DNA of 64,000 nucleotides from Sulfitobacter sp. HNIBRBA3233 (GTDB lineage: Bacteria > Pseudomonadota > Alphaproteobacteria > Rhodobacterales > Rhodobacteraceae), in contig NZ_JBEFLP010000001.1 in the NCBI RefSeq assembly GCF_040149665.1, positions 868,001 to 932,000 of the forward strand. The letters are read 5' to 3'. Position numbers and translations under genes: made by a program. The notes under the pieces were generated by a model, which was given only the letters and a program-made list of their open reading frames with translations, did not search any database and was not told the DNA's origin. Every line of letters begins with the position of its first letter. The stretch's first letter is position 1. Shown in pieces: positions 49,359-59,345 of the stretch.

Positions 49359-50057
49359 CTACTCGGCTGCGTCTTTGGGCGGGCTGCGCTTTTCCAGCGC
49401 CGCGATGAGCGCCTCTTCCGCGCCCTCGATATGCTGGCGCGCGAGGCGCGCTGATTCGTCTTCGTCGCCCGAGACGAGGGCATCGAGGATCTTGCAATGC
49501 TGGTCCCAGACGGTATGCCCCCGCTCGGCGTGAAGCAGCACCGCCACCATGACCCGCCGCAGGAAGTACCAATGTGGCTCGGTTGTGGAGGCGATCAGGG
49601 GATTGCCGGACTGGCTGTAGATGAACTGGTGGAACTCCATATCCACGCCCACAGTCTCAAGCGCGTTGCCCTTTTTACGGGTCTTCTCCCCCTGCTCCAG
49701 CAGGTCCTGCCCCTCGCGCAGGATACGGTCGCGAAAGCCGGAGGAGCGTTTCGCCTGCCGTGCCACCAGTCGGCCCGCCAATTCGTCCAGAACCTTGCGG
49801 ATCTGATAGCGGTGACGGATTTCGACCGGATCGAGCGGTGCCACGAAAAGACCGCGCCCTCCGCTTTCGATCACCAGCCCGTCGTTCTTCAGCAGAAGCA
49901 TCGCCTGCTGGATAGGCTGGCGCGACACGCCGAGCGTGCTGGCCAATTCTTCCTGAACAAGGTGCTTTCCCGGTTCCAGCGTGCAGTCGCAGATCGCATC
50001 GCGGATCGTGTGGTAGACCTGCTGGGCCCGGCTGGGAGCTTGGGTGATCGATTGCAA
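49359..50057 (-). CDS. GntR family regulator, FadR/FCD subfamily
   Basis: The 232-residue regulator has an N-terminal winged helix (about 5-75, QQVYHTIRDAICDCTLEPG, then VSRQPIQQAM). A C-terminal FCD helical ligand domain holds metal-binding-type residues (DMEFHQFIYSQSGN and later His). It is divergent from the Hint gene and upstream, on the same strand, of the acyl-CoA synthetase and ThDP enzyme it may control. Confidence 0.88.
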   Translation of the reverse strand: MQSITQAPSRAQQVYHTIRDAICDCTLEPGKHLVQEELASTLGVSRQPIQQAMLLLKNDGLVIESGGRGLFVAPLDPVEIRHRYQIRKVLDELAGRLVARQAKRSSGFRDRILREGQDLLEQGEKTRKKGNALETVGVDMEFHQFIYSQSGNPLIASTTEPHWYFLRRVMVAVLLHAERGHTVWDQHCKILDALVSGDEDESARLARQHIEGAEEALIAALEKRSPPKDAAE

Positions 50058-50510
50058 GTGGTGTCCTGACTGGTTTCGGCGTTTCCCGCGCGTCGTCCTG
50101 TTTCGCCTCTGCCATGAATAAAGAGCATGGCGCAGCTTTGGGCAAGGCCATCCCGCCCGACAGATCTGCCCCCCGGTGACGTAAGACGGCGTGATGTTGA
50201 GAACGGTGGCTCAGAGTGTGAGCGAGACTACACCGGCCAGAAGAAACGGCAAGCAGATGCAGAGGCGTCCTTTCTGAGCCGGGCGCCTTGCCGCTCCTTG
50301 AGCGGACCTTCCAAATCAAACCGCGTCGTTCCGCTGAAAGGGCCACGCCGCACAATCGGGCCCGTGGCGTCTTTTGGATTGCTTCGCTGCACCCTGCATC
50401 AAACCGCTAAATTGCCCGGTTCAACCTATTATTAGCATCGCCCTTCGATACTGCACGAAACCGGCTCCGGAGGCTGCCGCAAGGCCCGGCGATTGAAAGG
50501 GACGTGCATC
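50058..50510. other. 453-bp intergenic region between GntR and Hint genes
   Basis: No gene is seen. It contains a small perfect hairpin CCGCTC/GAGCGG (50291-50296/50300-50305) and a GCCACG/CGTGGC repeat near 50342-50366. It presumably also holds the two divergent promoters. Confidence 0.4.
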
Positions 50511-51737
50511 ATGGCAACGGTATTCGACGTATTCTATCTGGGCACCGGCCCCTCCATCGACCAGACCGAAGGCGACTTCATCAGCGAAAACAGTGGGGCC
50601 CTCGTGGGCCAGACCTATGGGTCGGTCGCGGCCCCCCTGGTCAATAACATTGGCAGTCTTTCGCCCGGCAGCACCGGTTTTGCCGGTGGCGATGCCAACC
50701 GCTATGACACCAATAACGATGTCTCGAACGACACCTTTCGCATCGACGGGGGCGCGGACCAGACGGTCGATGGCCTTGCGATCTACAATGCGACGATAAC
50801 CTACACGGACGGCACCACGGATACGATCACTGCGGTTGTCATGCAGGACACTGCCGGCAATCTCTATCTTCTGCCGGAAACCAGTTTCAATTCGGATCAG
50901 GCCGCATTGGAGGCCAAGCCGATCCGGTCACTGACGCTCAACAGCGTATTCTCCAACAACACCAGCATGGACGCGACACGGTATGCGGCCAATTACGCAG
51001 TCTGCTACGCCCCCGGCACGCTGATCGAAACACCCGAAGGTCCGCGGGCGGTGGAAACCCTGCGCCCCGGCGACAGGGTGATGACGCTTGACCACGGGCC
51101 GCAGGCCGTGCGCTGGACCCGAAGCGGGGATCACCCGCTGGAAAATGCCGATGAAGATGCTGCACCTGTACAGATCAAGGCAGGCGCCTTGGGCCCGAAC
51201 ATGCCTGCCGCGAATCTGATCCTGTCGCCGCAACACCGACTTCTGGTCGGTGGGGGCGGACCGTTGGGCGAGGTGTTTTCCACGGAAGTATTCGTGCCCG
51301 CCAAATCCCTGACCGCCCTGCCGGGTATCCGGCGCATGAAGGGCAAGGCACGCATCACATGGATCCATTTCGCCTGCCAGCGCCACGAGATCGTCATGGC
51401 CAATGGCTGCCCGTCGGAATCGCTTTTGCTGGGGCCGATGGTCATGAACGGGTTATCAGACGCCGAACGGCAGGCGGTGACCGAATTATTCGGTCCTGCG
51501 CTGCCCGCCAACGGGGCCCTGAACGGCCCGCCCGCACGGGAATGCCTGACGGTGGGCGCCGTCAGGCGGCGGCTTGCCAAACACCTCAAAGCCGCGGGGG
51601 CGACCCTGTCGAAAGCGGTTCCCAAAGCGGACCGCGATCTTGCGATGGATAGCTTCAAGGCGGAGAGCATCCGCCACATGCCGCAGCACCGGACAGCCAT
51701 TCGGCGCGGCATGAACGAGATCCCAAATCCGGGATAA
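50511..51737 (+). CDS. Hint domain-containing protein
   Basis: The 408-residue protein has an N-terminal beta-rich region of about 160 residues with Asp/Asn/Gly-rich stretches. A Hint_2 domain follows, with likely nucleophilic Cys165 in VCYAPGTLIETPEGPRAVE and APVQIKAGALG. Typical N-terminal splicing block motifs are present, but a C-terminal extein His-Asn splice pair is not evident. Hint_2 proteins are common in roseobacters, often in large secreted proteins. The ATG at 50511 follows AAAGGGACG. Function unknown, perhaps self-processing. Confidence 0.8.
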   Translation: MATVFDVFYLGTGPSIDQTEGDFISENSGALVGQTYGSVAAPLVNNIGSLSPGSTGFAGGDANRYDTNNDVSNDTFRIDGGADQTVDGLAIYNATITYTDGTTDTITAVVMQDTAGNLYLLPETSFNSDQAALEAKPIRSLTLNSVFSNNTSMDATRYAANYAVCYAPGTLIETPEGPRAVETLRPGDRVMTLDHGPQAVRWTRSGDHPLENADEDAAPVQIKAGALGPNMPAANLILSPQHRLLVGGGGPLGEVFSTEVFVPAKSLTALPGIRRMKGKARITWIHFACQRHEIVMANGCPSESLLLGPMVMNGLSDAERQAVTELFGPALPANGALNGPPARECLTVGAVRRRLAKHLKAAGATLSKAVPKADRDLAMDSFKAESIRHMPQHRTAIRRGMNEIPNPG

Positions 51738-52110
51738 CCTCTGCGCGGCGATACTCCCTGACGGCAAAATCGCAAAAAAAAACAATTCAAGCGGTGTATA
51801 GACATTGGTCGATCCGGTGAATGCGCGCTGATGCCTTGCAGGAATTCACCTTCAGAAAATATCCAATCTGATAAAACGCCAGTGTTTTATCCCTGATCGG
51901 GGTGTCAAAATATCTTTGGCGGGAAATTGCTCGACACTTTTGGCGTGATCCCCCAGTCTTGGAGCGTAGTGGCAGGTCTGCGTGGGCGCAAATGCGCAAT
52001 TCAGGCAATCCCACCGTTGAAAATTCGCCTGTATCCGGTTTCGGCATTGGCCAAACCCGGGCAGAGGCACATGTTCAAAATGGTAGGTAAAACAAGAGAG
52101 GGACATATAG
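51738..52110. other. 373-bp intergenic region upstream of nhaC
   Basis: No gene is seen. It contains an A/T hairpin, GATAAAAC/GTTTTATC with a 6-nt loop, at 51870-51891 and an A9 tract after the Hint gene near 51775. The hairpin lies 220 bp before nhaC and could be a regulator site. Confidence 0.4.
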
Positions 52111-53580
52111 ATGCCAAAAGCGAAGAAGGAATTTCAAAAGCCGTCGCTCGGCCTAGCACTGGTGCCGATCCTCGTCACGCTGGGTGTCCTTGCGCTCCAG
52201 CTTTTCTATTACGGCAATTTCGTGCCGCATATCCCGCTTGCCATCGGGATCGCAGTGACGGGCGTGTTGGGCATCTACCTTGGCCATGACTGGGACAGTA
52301 TCGAAAGCGGCCTGTTCCACGTCATCCGGATTTCGCTTCCGGCGGTGTCGGTTCTGATCGTGGTCGGCATGATCATCGGCGTCTGGATCGCCAGTGGCAC
52401 GGTGCCCACGCTGATCTACTACGGCCTTCTGGTGCTAAACCCGCAAATCTTCCTCGCGGCAGCGATGATCCTGTGTTCGGTCGTCTCCTTGTCGCTCGGC
52501 ACATCCTGGGGCACGGTCGGCACGGTCGGGCTGGCGCTGATGGGGATCGGCGCAGGCTTTGACATTCCGATGTATTGGACCGCTGGCGCTGTCGTTTCCG
52601 GCGCATTCTTCGGGGACAAGATTTCCCCGCTCTCGGATACAACCAACCTTGCACCGGCGGTCACCGGGACCACGGTTTTCGCACATATCCAGAACATGCT
52701 GCCCACCACCGTGCCGGCCATGCTGATCGCGCTGGTGGTCTATCTGGTCGCGGGTTTCACCCTGATCGACGGCAACGGCGGATCGTTCGAGCAGATCGAG
52801 GGCATCACCACAGCGTTGAACGATGCGTTCTGGATCTCGCCATGGCTGCTTTTGCCCGCCGCTCTGGTCATCGGCCTTGCGGTCACGAAAAACCCGCCGA
52901 TCCCGTCGCTGTTTGCCGGTGTCGTCGCCGGTGCGATCATGGGAATGCTGTTTCAGGGCGACAGCCTGAAGGGCATGTTCGCCTTCGCGAACTCCGGCTA
53001 TTCGATCGAAACGGGCATCTCCGAGATCGACAGCCTGCTGAACCGCGGCGGCATCCAGTCGATGATGTGGACCATCAGCCTGATCCTGCTGGCGCTCGGC
53101 TTTGGCGGCGCGCTCGAGCGGGTACGCTGCCTCGAAGCGGTGATCGACCAGATCATCGCGCGTGTCAAAGGCTTTGCGGGCATCCAGACCTCGGCAATCC
53201 TGACCTCGGCCGCGACGAATGTGGTGGCGGGCGACCCCTACCTGTCCATCGCGCTGCCCGGCCGGATGTACGTGCCGATCTACCGCGGCATGGGCTATTC
53301 CACGCTGAACCTTGCGCGCGGCGTCGAGGAAGGCGGGACACTGGTGTCACCGCTGATCCCGTGGAATGCGGGCGGTGCATTCGTGATCACCACGCTGGGG
53401 CTCGGTATCTTCGACGGTAACTTCGAGAACCTGCTTTATATCCCGCTGGCCTTTGCCTGCTGGACGGCCCCCGTTATCGGGATCTTCTACGCCTGGACGG
53501 GGCTGTTTTCGCCCAAGGCAACGGACGAAGAGAAGGCCCAGTGGGACGCGGACGGCGAAGCCAAGATCGCCATCGCCTGA
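52111..53580 (+). CDS. nhaC: Na+/H+ antiporter NhaC family
   Basis: The 489-residue membrane protein has about twelve hydrophobic segments. NhaC-family motifs include GTSWGTVGTVGLALMGIGAGF and GAFFGDKISPLSDTTNLAP. It probably exchanges Na+ for H+, but relatives act on malate/lactate or tyrosine-linked exchange. The ATG follows GAGAGGGA. It is monocistronic with a terminator. Confidence 0.88.
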   Translation: MPKAKKEFQKPSLGLALVPILVTLGVLALQLFYYGNFVPHIPLAIGIAVTGVLGIYLGHDWDSIESGLFHVIRISLPAVSVLIVVGMIIGVWIASGTVPTLIYYGLLVLNPQIFLAAAMILCSVVSLSLGTSWGTVGTVGLALMGIGAGFDIPMYWTAGAVVSGAFFGDKISPLSDTTNLAPAVTGTTVFAHIQNMLPTTVPAMLIALVVYLVAGFTLIDGNGGSFEQIEGITTALNDAFWISPWLLLPAALVIGLAVTKNPPIPSLFAGVVAGAIMGMLFQGDSLKGMFAFANSGYSIETGISEIDSLLNRGGIQSMMWTISLILLALGFGGALERVRCLEAVIDQIIARVKGFAGIQTSAILTSAATNVVAGDPYLSIALPGRMYVPIYRGMGYSTLNLARGVEEGGTLVSPLIPWNAGGAFVITTLGLGIFDGNFENLLYIPLAFACWTAPVIGIFYAWTGLFSPKATDEEKAQWDADGEAKIAIA

Positions 53581-53587
53581 AACGGCT

Positions 53588-53609
53588 CGGCCCCGCTCCG
53601 GCGGGGCCG
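53588..53609. terminator. terminator between convergent nhaC and rlmE
   Basis: A perfect 9-bp CGGCCCCGC/GCGGGGCCG stem with a TCCG loop follows nhaC by 7 bp. The T tract is weak on both strands. Confidence 0.6.
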
Positions 53610-53614
53610 CTGCC

Positions 53615-54352
53615 TTACGCCTGTTCCGGCGAGCTTTCTGCCTTGAAGCCGCTTGCGACGACGAATTTCTCCGAACTGTCCGACCGGCTTGCGGGCGGTT
53701 TGATGTTCGAAACCTTGGTGAAGCGCTGCTTGAGCAGTTTTTGCAGCTCTCCCTCGGCCCCGCCGGCCAGAACCTTCGCGACGAACGTGCCGCCCTCGTC
53801 CAGTACGTCGAATGCGAAATAGGCCGCAGCCTCGCACAGCGCGATGATGCGCAAATGGTCCGTCTGCTTGTGCCCCGAGGACGCGGCGGCCATGTCGGAC
53901 ATGACCACATCGGCCTTGCCGCCCAGCCACTCCTTCACTTTTTCGTCCGCGTCATCTTCCATGAAATCAAGCTGGTGCAATTCACATCCCGCGATCGGCT
54001 CCATCTCCTGAAGGTCGATGCCGAGGATGGTGCCCTGCGCCTTGCCCGATTTCTCGCCCAGCACATTGCAGCGCTTGACCGCAACCTGACACCAGCCGCC
54101 GGGTGCCGCCCCCAGATCGACCACCCGCGCGCCGGGCACGAGAAAGCGGTACTTGTCGTCCAGCTCCATGATCTTGTAGGCCGCGCGGCCCCTGTAGCCC
54201 TCCGCACGGGCACGTTTGACGTAAGGATCATTGAGCTGCCGTTGCAGCCAGCGGGTGGAGCTGAGCTTGCGGCCGCGTGCCGACTTGACCTTGACCTTCA
54301 GTTCGCGCTGGCCGCGCCCGGAGGTGTTCTTGCCCGTTGGTGTCTTGGCCAT
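53615..54352 (-). CDS. rlmE: 23S rRNA 2'-O-ribose U2552 methyltransferase RlmE (FtsJ)
   Basis: The 245-residue SAM enzyme has a basic N-terminus ([17 protein letters not shown]), the FtsJ fold with [15 protein letters not shown], and the catalytic K-D-K-E set including [12 protein letters not shown]. The ATG at 54352 overlaps the upstream stop by one base (TGATG). It methylates U2552 in 23S rRNA. Confidence 0.93.
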   Translation of the reverse strand: MAKTPTGKNTSGRGQRELKVKVKSARGRKLSSTRWLQRQLNDPYVKRARAEGYRGRAAYKIMELDDKYRFLVPGARVVDLGAAPGGWCQVAVKRCNVLGEKSGKAQGTILGIDLQEMEPIAGCELHQLDFMEDDADEKVKEWLGGKADVVMSDMAAASSGHKQTDHLRIIALCEAAAYFAFDVLDEGGTFVAKVLAGGAEGELQKLLKQRFTKVSNIKPPASRSDSSEKFVVASGFKAESSPEQA

Positions 54353-55473
54353 CAGAATGTTCCTTCTTCCAGAACGCCGTCGGCGCTCATCTGTGCGTAT
54401 AGCAATCCCTCGCGCAGGCCGCGGTCCGCGACGCTCAGCCGATCCGTCGGCCAGCAGCGCATCAGAGCCTGAAGGATCGCGGCCCCCGACATGATCAGCG
54501 CCGAGCGGTCCTGACCGATGCACGGGTCGACCCTGCGGCCCGCCGGACCCATGGCGAGGTAGTTGTGAATGACCTTGTCGATCTGTTCGGATGTCATGCG
54601 CAGCCCGTCCACTTTCGTGCGGTCGTAGCGGCGCAGGCCCAGATGGCTCGCCGCCACCGTCGTCACCGTGCCCGAAGTGCCCACGATCTGGAACCGCTCC
54701 TGTGGCTGCGCGGACTGGTAGGGCGTGAAATCCGACAGGTTTTCCTCGAAAAACCAGCTCATCAGCGCAAAGCGCGCTGCATCGTCCTGCACGTCCGAGA
54801 ACTGGTCGCGCAGCGTCGCGACCCCCAGCGGGACCGAGATCCAGTCCACCACGCGGGCGGCGGGAATATCCGTCTCGGCCTGCGCAAAGCCGCCGTGCAG
54901 CCGCATGATCGACCGCGCACGATCCTTGGGCGGCACCTTGGAGATGTCGATCCAGACCAGTTCGGTGGACCCGCCCCCGATGTCGACGACCAGCAGGTTC
55001 TCCGTTTTCGGGCTCACCAGCGGCGCGCAGGAAATGACCGCAAGCTGCGCTTCCTGTTCGGGTTCGATGATTTCCAGCCGCAACCCCGTCTCGCGGATGA
55101 CACGGCGCATGAACTCGGGGCCATTCAGCGCACGCCTGCACGCTTCGGTCGCGACCAGACGCATCCGTTTCACGCGGTTGCGCCGCAGCTTCTGCTGGCA
55201 GATACGAAGTGCCTGGATGGTGCGCGCCATCGATCCGCGCGACAACCGCCCGGTTTTCTCCAGTCCTGCGCCAAGCTGCACAGACTTCGAGAAACTATCC
55301 ACCACATGGAAACCGCTGCCCTTGGGCTGCGCGATCAGCATGCGACAGCTATTTGTGCCCAGATCTAGGGCCGCATAGAGGTCGTTCGATCTGGACGGGG
55401 CTGGCGCGGGGCTCAGAGCCGTCGATGGTTTACGTTCGAGCGCGCCCGCACCTCTGGAGCGCTTTGGCGCCAT
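54352..55473 (-). CDS. Ppx/GppA phosphatase family protein
   Basis: The 373-residue ASKHA-fold protein has [16 protein letters not shown] and [16 protein letters not shown] phosphate-binding motifs, then a [11 protein letters not shown] segment. It hydrolyses polyphosphate or pppGpp in relatives. It is shorter than E. coli Ppx (no C-terminal HD-like domain), as in many alphaproteobacteria. It is coupled to rlmE. Confidence 0.9.
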   Translation of the reverse strand: MAPKRSRGAGALERKPSTALSPAPAPSRSNDLYAALDLGTNSCRMLIAQPKGSGFHVVDSFSKSVQLGAGLEKTGRLSRGSMARTIQALRICQQKLRRNRVKRMRLVATEACRRALNGPEFMRRVIRETGLRLEIIEPEQEAQLAVISCAPLVSPKTENLLVVDIGGGSTELVWIDISKVPPKDRARSIMRLHGGFAQAETDIPAARVVDWISVPLGVATLRDQFSDVQDDAARFALMSWFFEENLSDFTPYQSAQPQERFQIVGTSGTVTTVAASHLGLRRYDRTKVDGLRMTSEQIDKVIHNYLAMGPAGRRVDPCIGQDRSALIMSGAAILQALMRCWPTDRLSVADRGLREGLLYAQMSADGVLEEGTF

Positions 55474-55766
55474 GGTTTGCGCCTCTCATTTCGTGTTGGC
55501 CTCAGAGTATGCCCAGCCACGTCCCAACGCAAGCGGCCATTCCGCCGCACGACGCCGTGACGGGCGGGTGGCGCGGCGCTCTTCCCCCAAATCTTTCATG
55601 ATAGAGTTGAGAATTATGACTGTGCCAGCCCCTCGCCCGCGCGGTGCCAATTCGCTAGGACTTTGGTCGCGGATGATCCGGTTTCAGTCGAAAACGACGT
55701 TCGGACGGGACCATTCGTTCGCTAGGAAGTCTCAAACCGGGCCGAGGCCCAGAAAAGGATTCGATC
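55474..55766. other. intergenic region upstream of one-carbon cluster
   Basis: This 293-bp gap lies between divergent genes. No gene is seen. The promoter of the virulence-factor-like gene is presumably near 55700. Confidence 0.3.
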
Positions 55767-56063
55767 ATGGCCGACGTTGTCATCGTTTACTGGCGCGACA
55801 TTCCCGCACAGGTCATCGTCGGGAAGGGTCGGCGCGGACAGAAACGACAGCTGCCCGAACGCTTCGAACAGGCCATTGACCGCGCCGCAATGAAAGTCGG
55901 CGCCGAGGATACCGACGCCTACCTCGCCGAATGGCGCAAGGCGGCCCCCTACACGGTCGAGGGCGAGGATGCCGCCGTCGCCGATGCCGAAGCCGCCCGG
56001 ATAGACGCGGAATACGATCGCGAGCGCCTGAAAGCGCTGATTGCCAATGACGGCTGGGCGTAA
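55767..56063 (+). CDS. small conserved protein, PF13769 ('virulence factor') family
   Basis: The 98-residue soluble protein reads MADVVIVYWRDIPAQVIVG and matches the so-called virulence factor family. It lies 38 bp upstream of a methylene-THF reductase gene, followed by a corrinoid methyltransferase gene. That neighbourhood suggests a role in one-carbon metabolism, not virulence. No catalytic motif is recognised. Confidence 0.82.
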   Translation: MADVVIVYWRDIPAQVIVGKGRRGQKRQLPERFEQAIDRAAMKVGAEDTDAYLAEWRKAAPYTVEGEDAAVADAEAARIDAEYDRERLKALIANDGWA

Positions 56064-56101
56064 CCCGGCCGATGTTTTCCACCATAGGAAGGAACCTGAA
56101 G

Positions 56102-57034
56102 ATGGCCTTGTTGAATTTCCGTAAGAAGGACGTGCCGGCAACCGGCGGCAATGACCCGCGCGTCGAGGATTTCCTCAAGGATTTCTCGATCGAGGTGATG
56201 CCGCGCACCGCCGAGAAGGTCGAGGATTTCCGCGCCATCCTGCCAGAGGGCACCCGCGTCTACATCGCCCATATCGAAGGCACCCCGATCGAGGACATGG
56301 TCGCCACCGCCGCGCGCCTGAACGAAGACGGCTTCAAGGTGATGCCGCATTTTCCCGCCCGCATCATCAAGGACCGCGCCACGCTCGCCGACTGGATCGC
56401 CCGCTATCAGGGCGAGGCGGATGTGCGTCAGGGTCTTCTGCTGGCCGGAGGTGTCACCACACCACACGGCGATTTCAGCGACAGCATGCAGCTGATGGAA
56501 ACCGGCCTGTTCGATGCCGCCGGGTTCGAGCGTCTGCATGTGGCGGGCCACCCCGAAGGCAACCGTGACATCGACATCGACGGCGGGCGCATCAATGTCG
56601 ACGCCGCGCTGAAATGGAAAAACGATTTCCAGACCCGCACAGATGCGAAAATGGCCATCGCGACGCAATTCGCCTTCGAGGCGGCTCCGATCATCGAGTG
56701 GGCCAACGGATTGCAGGCGGCCGGCATCACCCTGCCGATCCACATCGGCATCGCGGGTCCGGCAAAGCTGCAAACGCTGATCAAATTCGCCATCGCCTGC
56801 GGTGTGGGCCCTTCGTTGAAGGTTCTGCAGAAGCGTGCGATGGATGTGACGAAACTGTTGCTGCCCTACGAACCGACGGAGGTTGTCGCCGAACTCGCCG
56901 CCTACAAGGCCGCGCATCCCGACTTCAACATCAGTCACGTCCACTTCTTCCCGCTGGGCGGCATCAAGACCAACGCCACATGGGCCCAAAACAACGGCGG
57001 CGCACACGCGCAGCCCGCCAAAGCAGCATCCTGA
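56102..57034 (+). CDS. 5,10-methylenetetrahydrofolate reductase
   Basis: The 310-residue TIM-barrel protein matches the MTHFR family (IAHIEGTPIEDMVATAARL, then QTRTDAKMAIATQFAFE near the middle). It makes or oxidises 5-methyl-THF with FAD. The start at 56102 follows GGAAGGAA; an upstream ATG at 56072 would add ten residues. It is followed by a methyl-THF:corrinoid methyltransferase, so the pair could feed or drain methyl-THF. Confidence 0.88.
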   Translation: MALLNFRKKDVPATGGNDPRVEDFLKDFSIEVMPRTAEKVEDFRAILPEGTRVYIAHIEGTPIEDMVATAARLNEDGFKVMPHFPARIIKDRATLADWIARYQGEADVRQGLLLAGGVTTPHGDFSDSMQLMETGLFDAAGFERLHVAGHPEGNRDIDIDGGRINVDAALKWKNDFQTRTDAKMAIATQFAFEAAPIIEWANGLQAAGITLPIHIGIAGPAKLQTLIKFAIACGVGPSLKVLQKRAMDVTKLLLPYEPTEVVAELAAYKAAHPDFNISHVHFFPLGGIKTNATWAQNNGGAHAQPAKAAS

Positions 57035-57047
57035 GGAGCCGCAGAGC

Positions 57048-58130
57048 ATGACCAGAACAATTATCGAATCCAAGACCAAGACCACAGTAATCGGCTTTGA
57101 CGAGCCGTTCTGCGTCATCGGGGAGCGCATCAACCCCACAGGCCGCAAGATCCTGAACGAAGAACTCGAGCGCGGCGATTTCAGCCGCGTCGAAGCCGAC
57201 GCCGTGGCGCAGGTCGCGGCGGGGGCCACTGTCCTCGACGTGAACTCGGGCGCGGTTTTCTCCAACAAGATGGCCGAGGATCCACGCTACGCGGACAACA
57301 ACTTCCTCGAACCCACGCTGATGCCCGAACTGATCCGCCGCGTGCAGGCCGTCACCGACTGCCCGCTGTGCATAGACAGCTCCGTGCCCGGCGCGCTTGA
57401 AAACGGTCTTGCCGCCGCCGAAGGCCGCCCGCTTCTGAACTCGGTCACCGGCGAGGAAGAGCGGCTGGAGCTCGTGCTGCCACTGGTCAAGAAATACAAC
57501 GTGCCTGTCGTCGCGATTTCCAACGATGACACTGGCATCTCCGAAGACCCCGAAGTGCGCTTTGCCGTGGCCAAGAAGATCGTCGAGCGTGCGGCGGACT
57601 TCGGCATCCCCGCCCACGATATCGTCGTTGACCCGCTGGTTATGCCGATCGGGGCGATGGCGACAGCGGGCCATCAGGTGTTTACCCTCGTGCGCCGCCT
57701 GCGTGAAGAGCTCGGCGTGAACACGACCTGCGGCGCCTCCAATATCAGCTTTGGCCTGCCGAACCGGCACGGGATCAACAACGCCTTCCTGCCGATGGCA
57801 ATGGGCGCGGGCATGACCTCTGCGATCATGAACCCCGTGGCGCTGCCCGTCGGACCCAAGCGGATCGCGGAAAAGAAGGCAGAGCTCGAAGCGCTCGGCG
57901 TGGTGCTGCCCGAGGGCATGGACGACGAAGCATTCGTGCAGCTTTTCGGTATGGGCTCCACCATGCCCCGTCCGGGCAAGGAAATGGAAGCGATCCGCGC
58001 AGCGAACTTCCTGTTCGACCGTGACCCCCACGGCACCGCGTGGATCGAATTCAACAAGCAGGCGCCCAAGGCCGGCCACGAAGGCCGCGGGCGTGCCGGG
58101 CGCACCGGCGGGCGTCGCAGACGCGCCTGA
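57048..58130 (+). CDS. methyltetrahydrofolate:corrinoid methyltransferase
   Basis: The 360-residue pterin-binding TIM barrel has CVIGERINPTGR, ATVLDVNSGA, and CIDSSVPGALE. It transfers the methyl of 5-methyl-THF to a corrinoid protein, or runs in reverse during demethylation of methylated compounds. A basic tail ends GRRRRA. It is the last gene of the cluster and has a terminator. Confidence 0.9.
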   Translation: MTRTIIESKTKTTVIGFDEPFCVIGERINPTGRKILNEELERGDFSRVEADAVAQVAAGATVLDVNSGAVFSNKMAEDPRYADNNFLEPTLMPELIRRVQAVTDCPLCIDSSVPGALENGLAAAEGRPLLNSVTGEEERLELVLPLVKKYNVPVVAISNDDTGISEDPEVRFAVAKKIVERAADFGIPAHDIVVDPLVMPIGAMATAGHQVFTLVRRLREELGVNTTCGASNISFGLPNRHGINNAFLPMAMGAGMTSAIMNPVALPVGPKRIAEKKAELEALGVVLPEGMDDEAFVQLFGMGSTMPRPGKEMEAIRAANFLFDRDPHGTAWIEFNKQAPKAGHEGRGRAGRTGGRRRRA

Positions 58131-58137
58131 ACCTTTG

Positions 58138-58166
58138 CCGGGGCAGGCCCTCCCTGCCCCGGTTTA
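58138..58166 (+). terminator. terminator of the one-carbon cluster
   Basis: A perfect 10-bp CCGGGGCAGG/CCTGCCCCGG stem with a CCCTC loop leads into TTTATT. Confidence 0.85.
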
Positions 58167-58329
58167 TTGACCAAACGATTGACAAGAAAATTGGCGCAAC
58201 TTTTGATTGCACCGGCCCAACCCTTTCGGCTACTTGAGATTATCTGAACGATAATGCGGATTTAGAGTTAAGTATCGCGCGGACTGTTTTGCGCAATCTC
58301 GGACCGCCTGCGACAAGAGGTGCCGCGCC

Positions 58330-59280
58330 ATGCGTATTTTGGCCGTCGATGACGATCCAACAATTCTGGAAATTACCGAACTTTTCCTTGAATCAATTGG
58401 ATATACAGACGTCAGCCTTGCGCCCTCCGCGCAGCACGCAATGAAGGAAATGGACGCGAGCGATCGTCCTTTCGACTGTATCCTTCTCGATATCAACATG
58501 CCCGGCATGACCGGGATCGACCTGATCCCGCATATCATCGACCACCCCCATCACCACGAAGCGCGTATCGTCATGCTGACCGCTCTCAGCGATACCCAGC
58601 ATATCGCCGATGCCTTCGTTGCCGGCGCCATCGACTACATGCTCAAGCCCTTCGAGCTTTTCGATCTCGAGGCCAGCATCAAGGCCGTCGAAGCGCAGCG
58701 CATGGCCGAGCGTCCGATCCCCGTGACCGCGCTGGATTACAAGCAATCGCAGGTCGTCAAGATCAACACGCTGATCGAACGCGGCGCGACCTTGCGGTCC
58801 GATGCCTCTGGCGTGGTGTCGCCATTCGCGATAGAGAATTGCGTTCTGCGCGTGCCCGGCTCTACCCGTGACGGCGCGGCCGTGGCTCTGGTCGAACTCG
58901 CCACATTGGCCGGCGGGCGCAAGATCAACGGCATCGGCACGGAAGACCCCTATATCCTGAAGCTGACCGAAGCGCTGGTCGAGGCGATCAAGGACACCAA
59001 GGGGATGCTGAGTTATAACGGCGAAGGGGTGTTTACCATCCTCGCGTTCAACTTTTCCCGCGATGAAGCGGCGCCCCTGCTGGACGCGGTCCACCGCGCC
59101 GTGGAAACGGCGGACAAGGAGGTGTTTGCCGATGCAGACACCATGACCGCCTACCGGACGCTGATGGTGCATTGCCGCGACCTACCCGATGCGCAGAACC
59201 CGCTCATCACCCTGCGCGACGCCCGCGCCGGCGATCCGGTCGCCGCAGCGGTTGTCGATATCGCCTCCAAGGGCGGCTAA
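58330..59280 (+). CDS. response regulator with degenerate GGDEF-like domain
   Basis: The 316-residue protein has a REC domain (1-125) with pocket Asp7-Asp9, phospho-acceptor Asp54 in ILLDINMPGM, Thr84 and Lys106 in LKPFE. Residues 180-265 resemble a GGDEF fold, with YNGEGVFTIL (about 229-238) where RYGGDEFAIL would be expected. The catalytic motif is lost, so diguanylate cyclase activity is unlikely. It may bind partners or c-di-GMP-like ligands. No cognate kinase is adjacent. The fold assignment is by eye. Confidence 0.75.
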   Translation: MRILAVDDDPTILEITELFLESIGYTDVSLAPSAQHAMKEMDASDRPFDCILLDINMPGMTGIDLIPHIIDHPHHHEARIVMLTALSDTQHIADAFVAGAIDYMLKPFELFDLEASIKAVEAQRMAERPIPVTALDYKQSQVVKINTLIERGATLRSDASGVVSPFAIENCVLRVPGSTRDGAAVALVELATLAGGRKINGIGTEDPYILKLTEALVEAIKDTKGMLSYNGEGVFTILAFNFSRDEAAPLLDAVHRAVETADKEVFADADTMTAYRTLMVHCRDLPDAQNPLITLRDARAGDPVAAAVVDIASKGG

Positions 59281-59345
59281 GGCCGGACTGCGCGGTTGCA
59301 AAGGCGGCGCGCGCGATACCTGCGCCGCCCTCGCCACAGTGCAGG

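Noticed and set aside
53615-55141. Long minus-strand frame covering rlmE and much of the phosphatase gene
   Set aside because: The part beyond 54352 is a shadow of the phosphatase gene; only the rlmE part is real.
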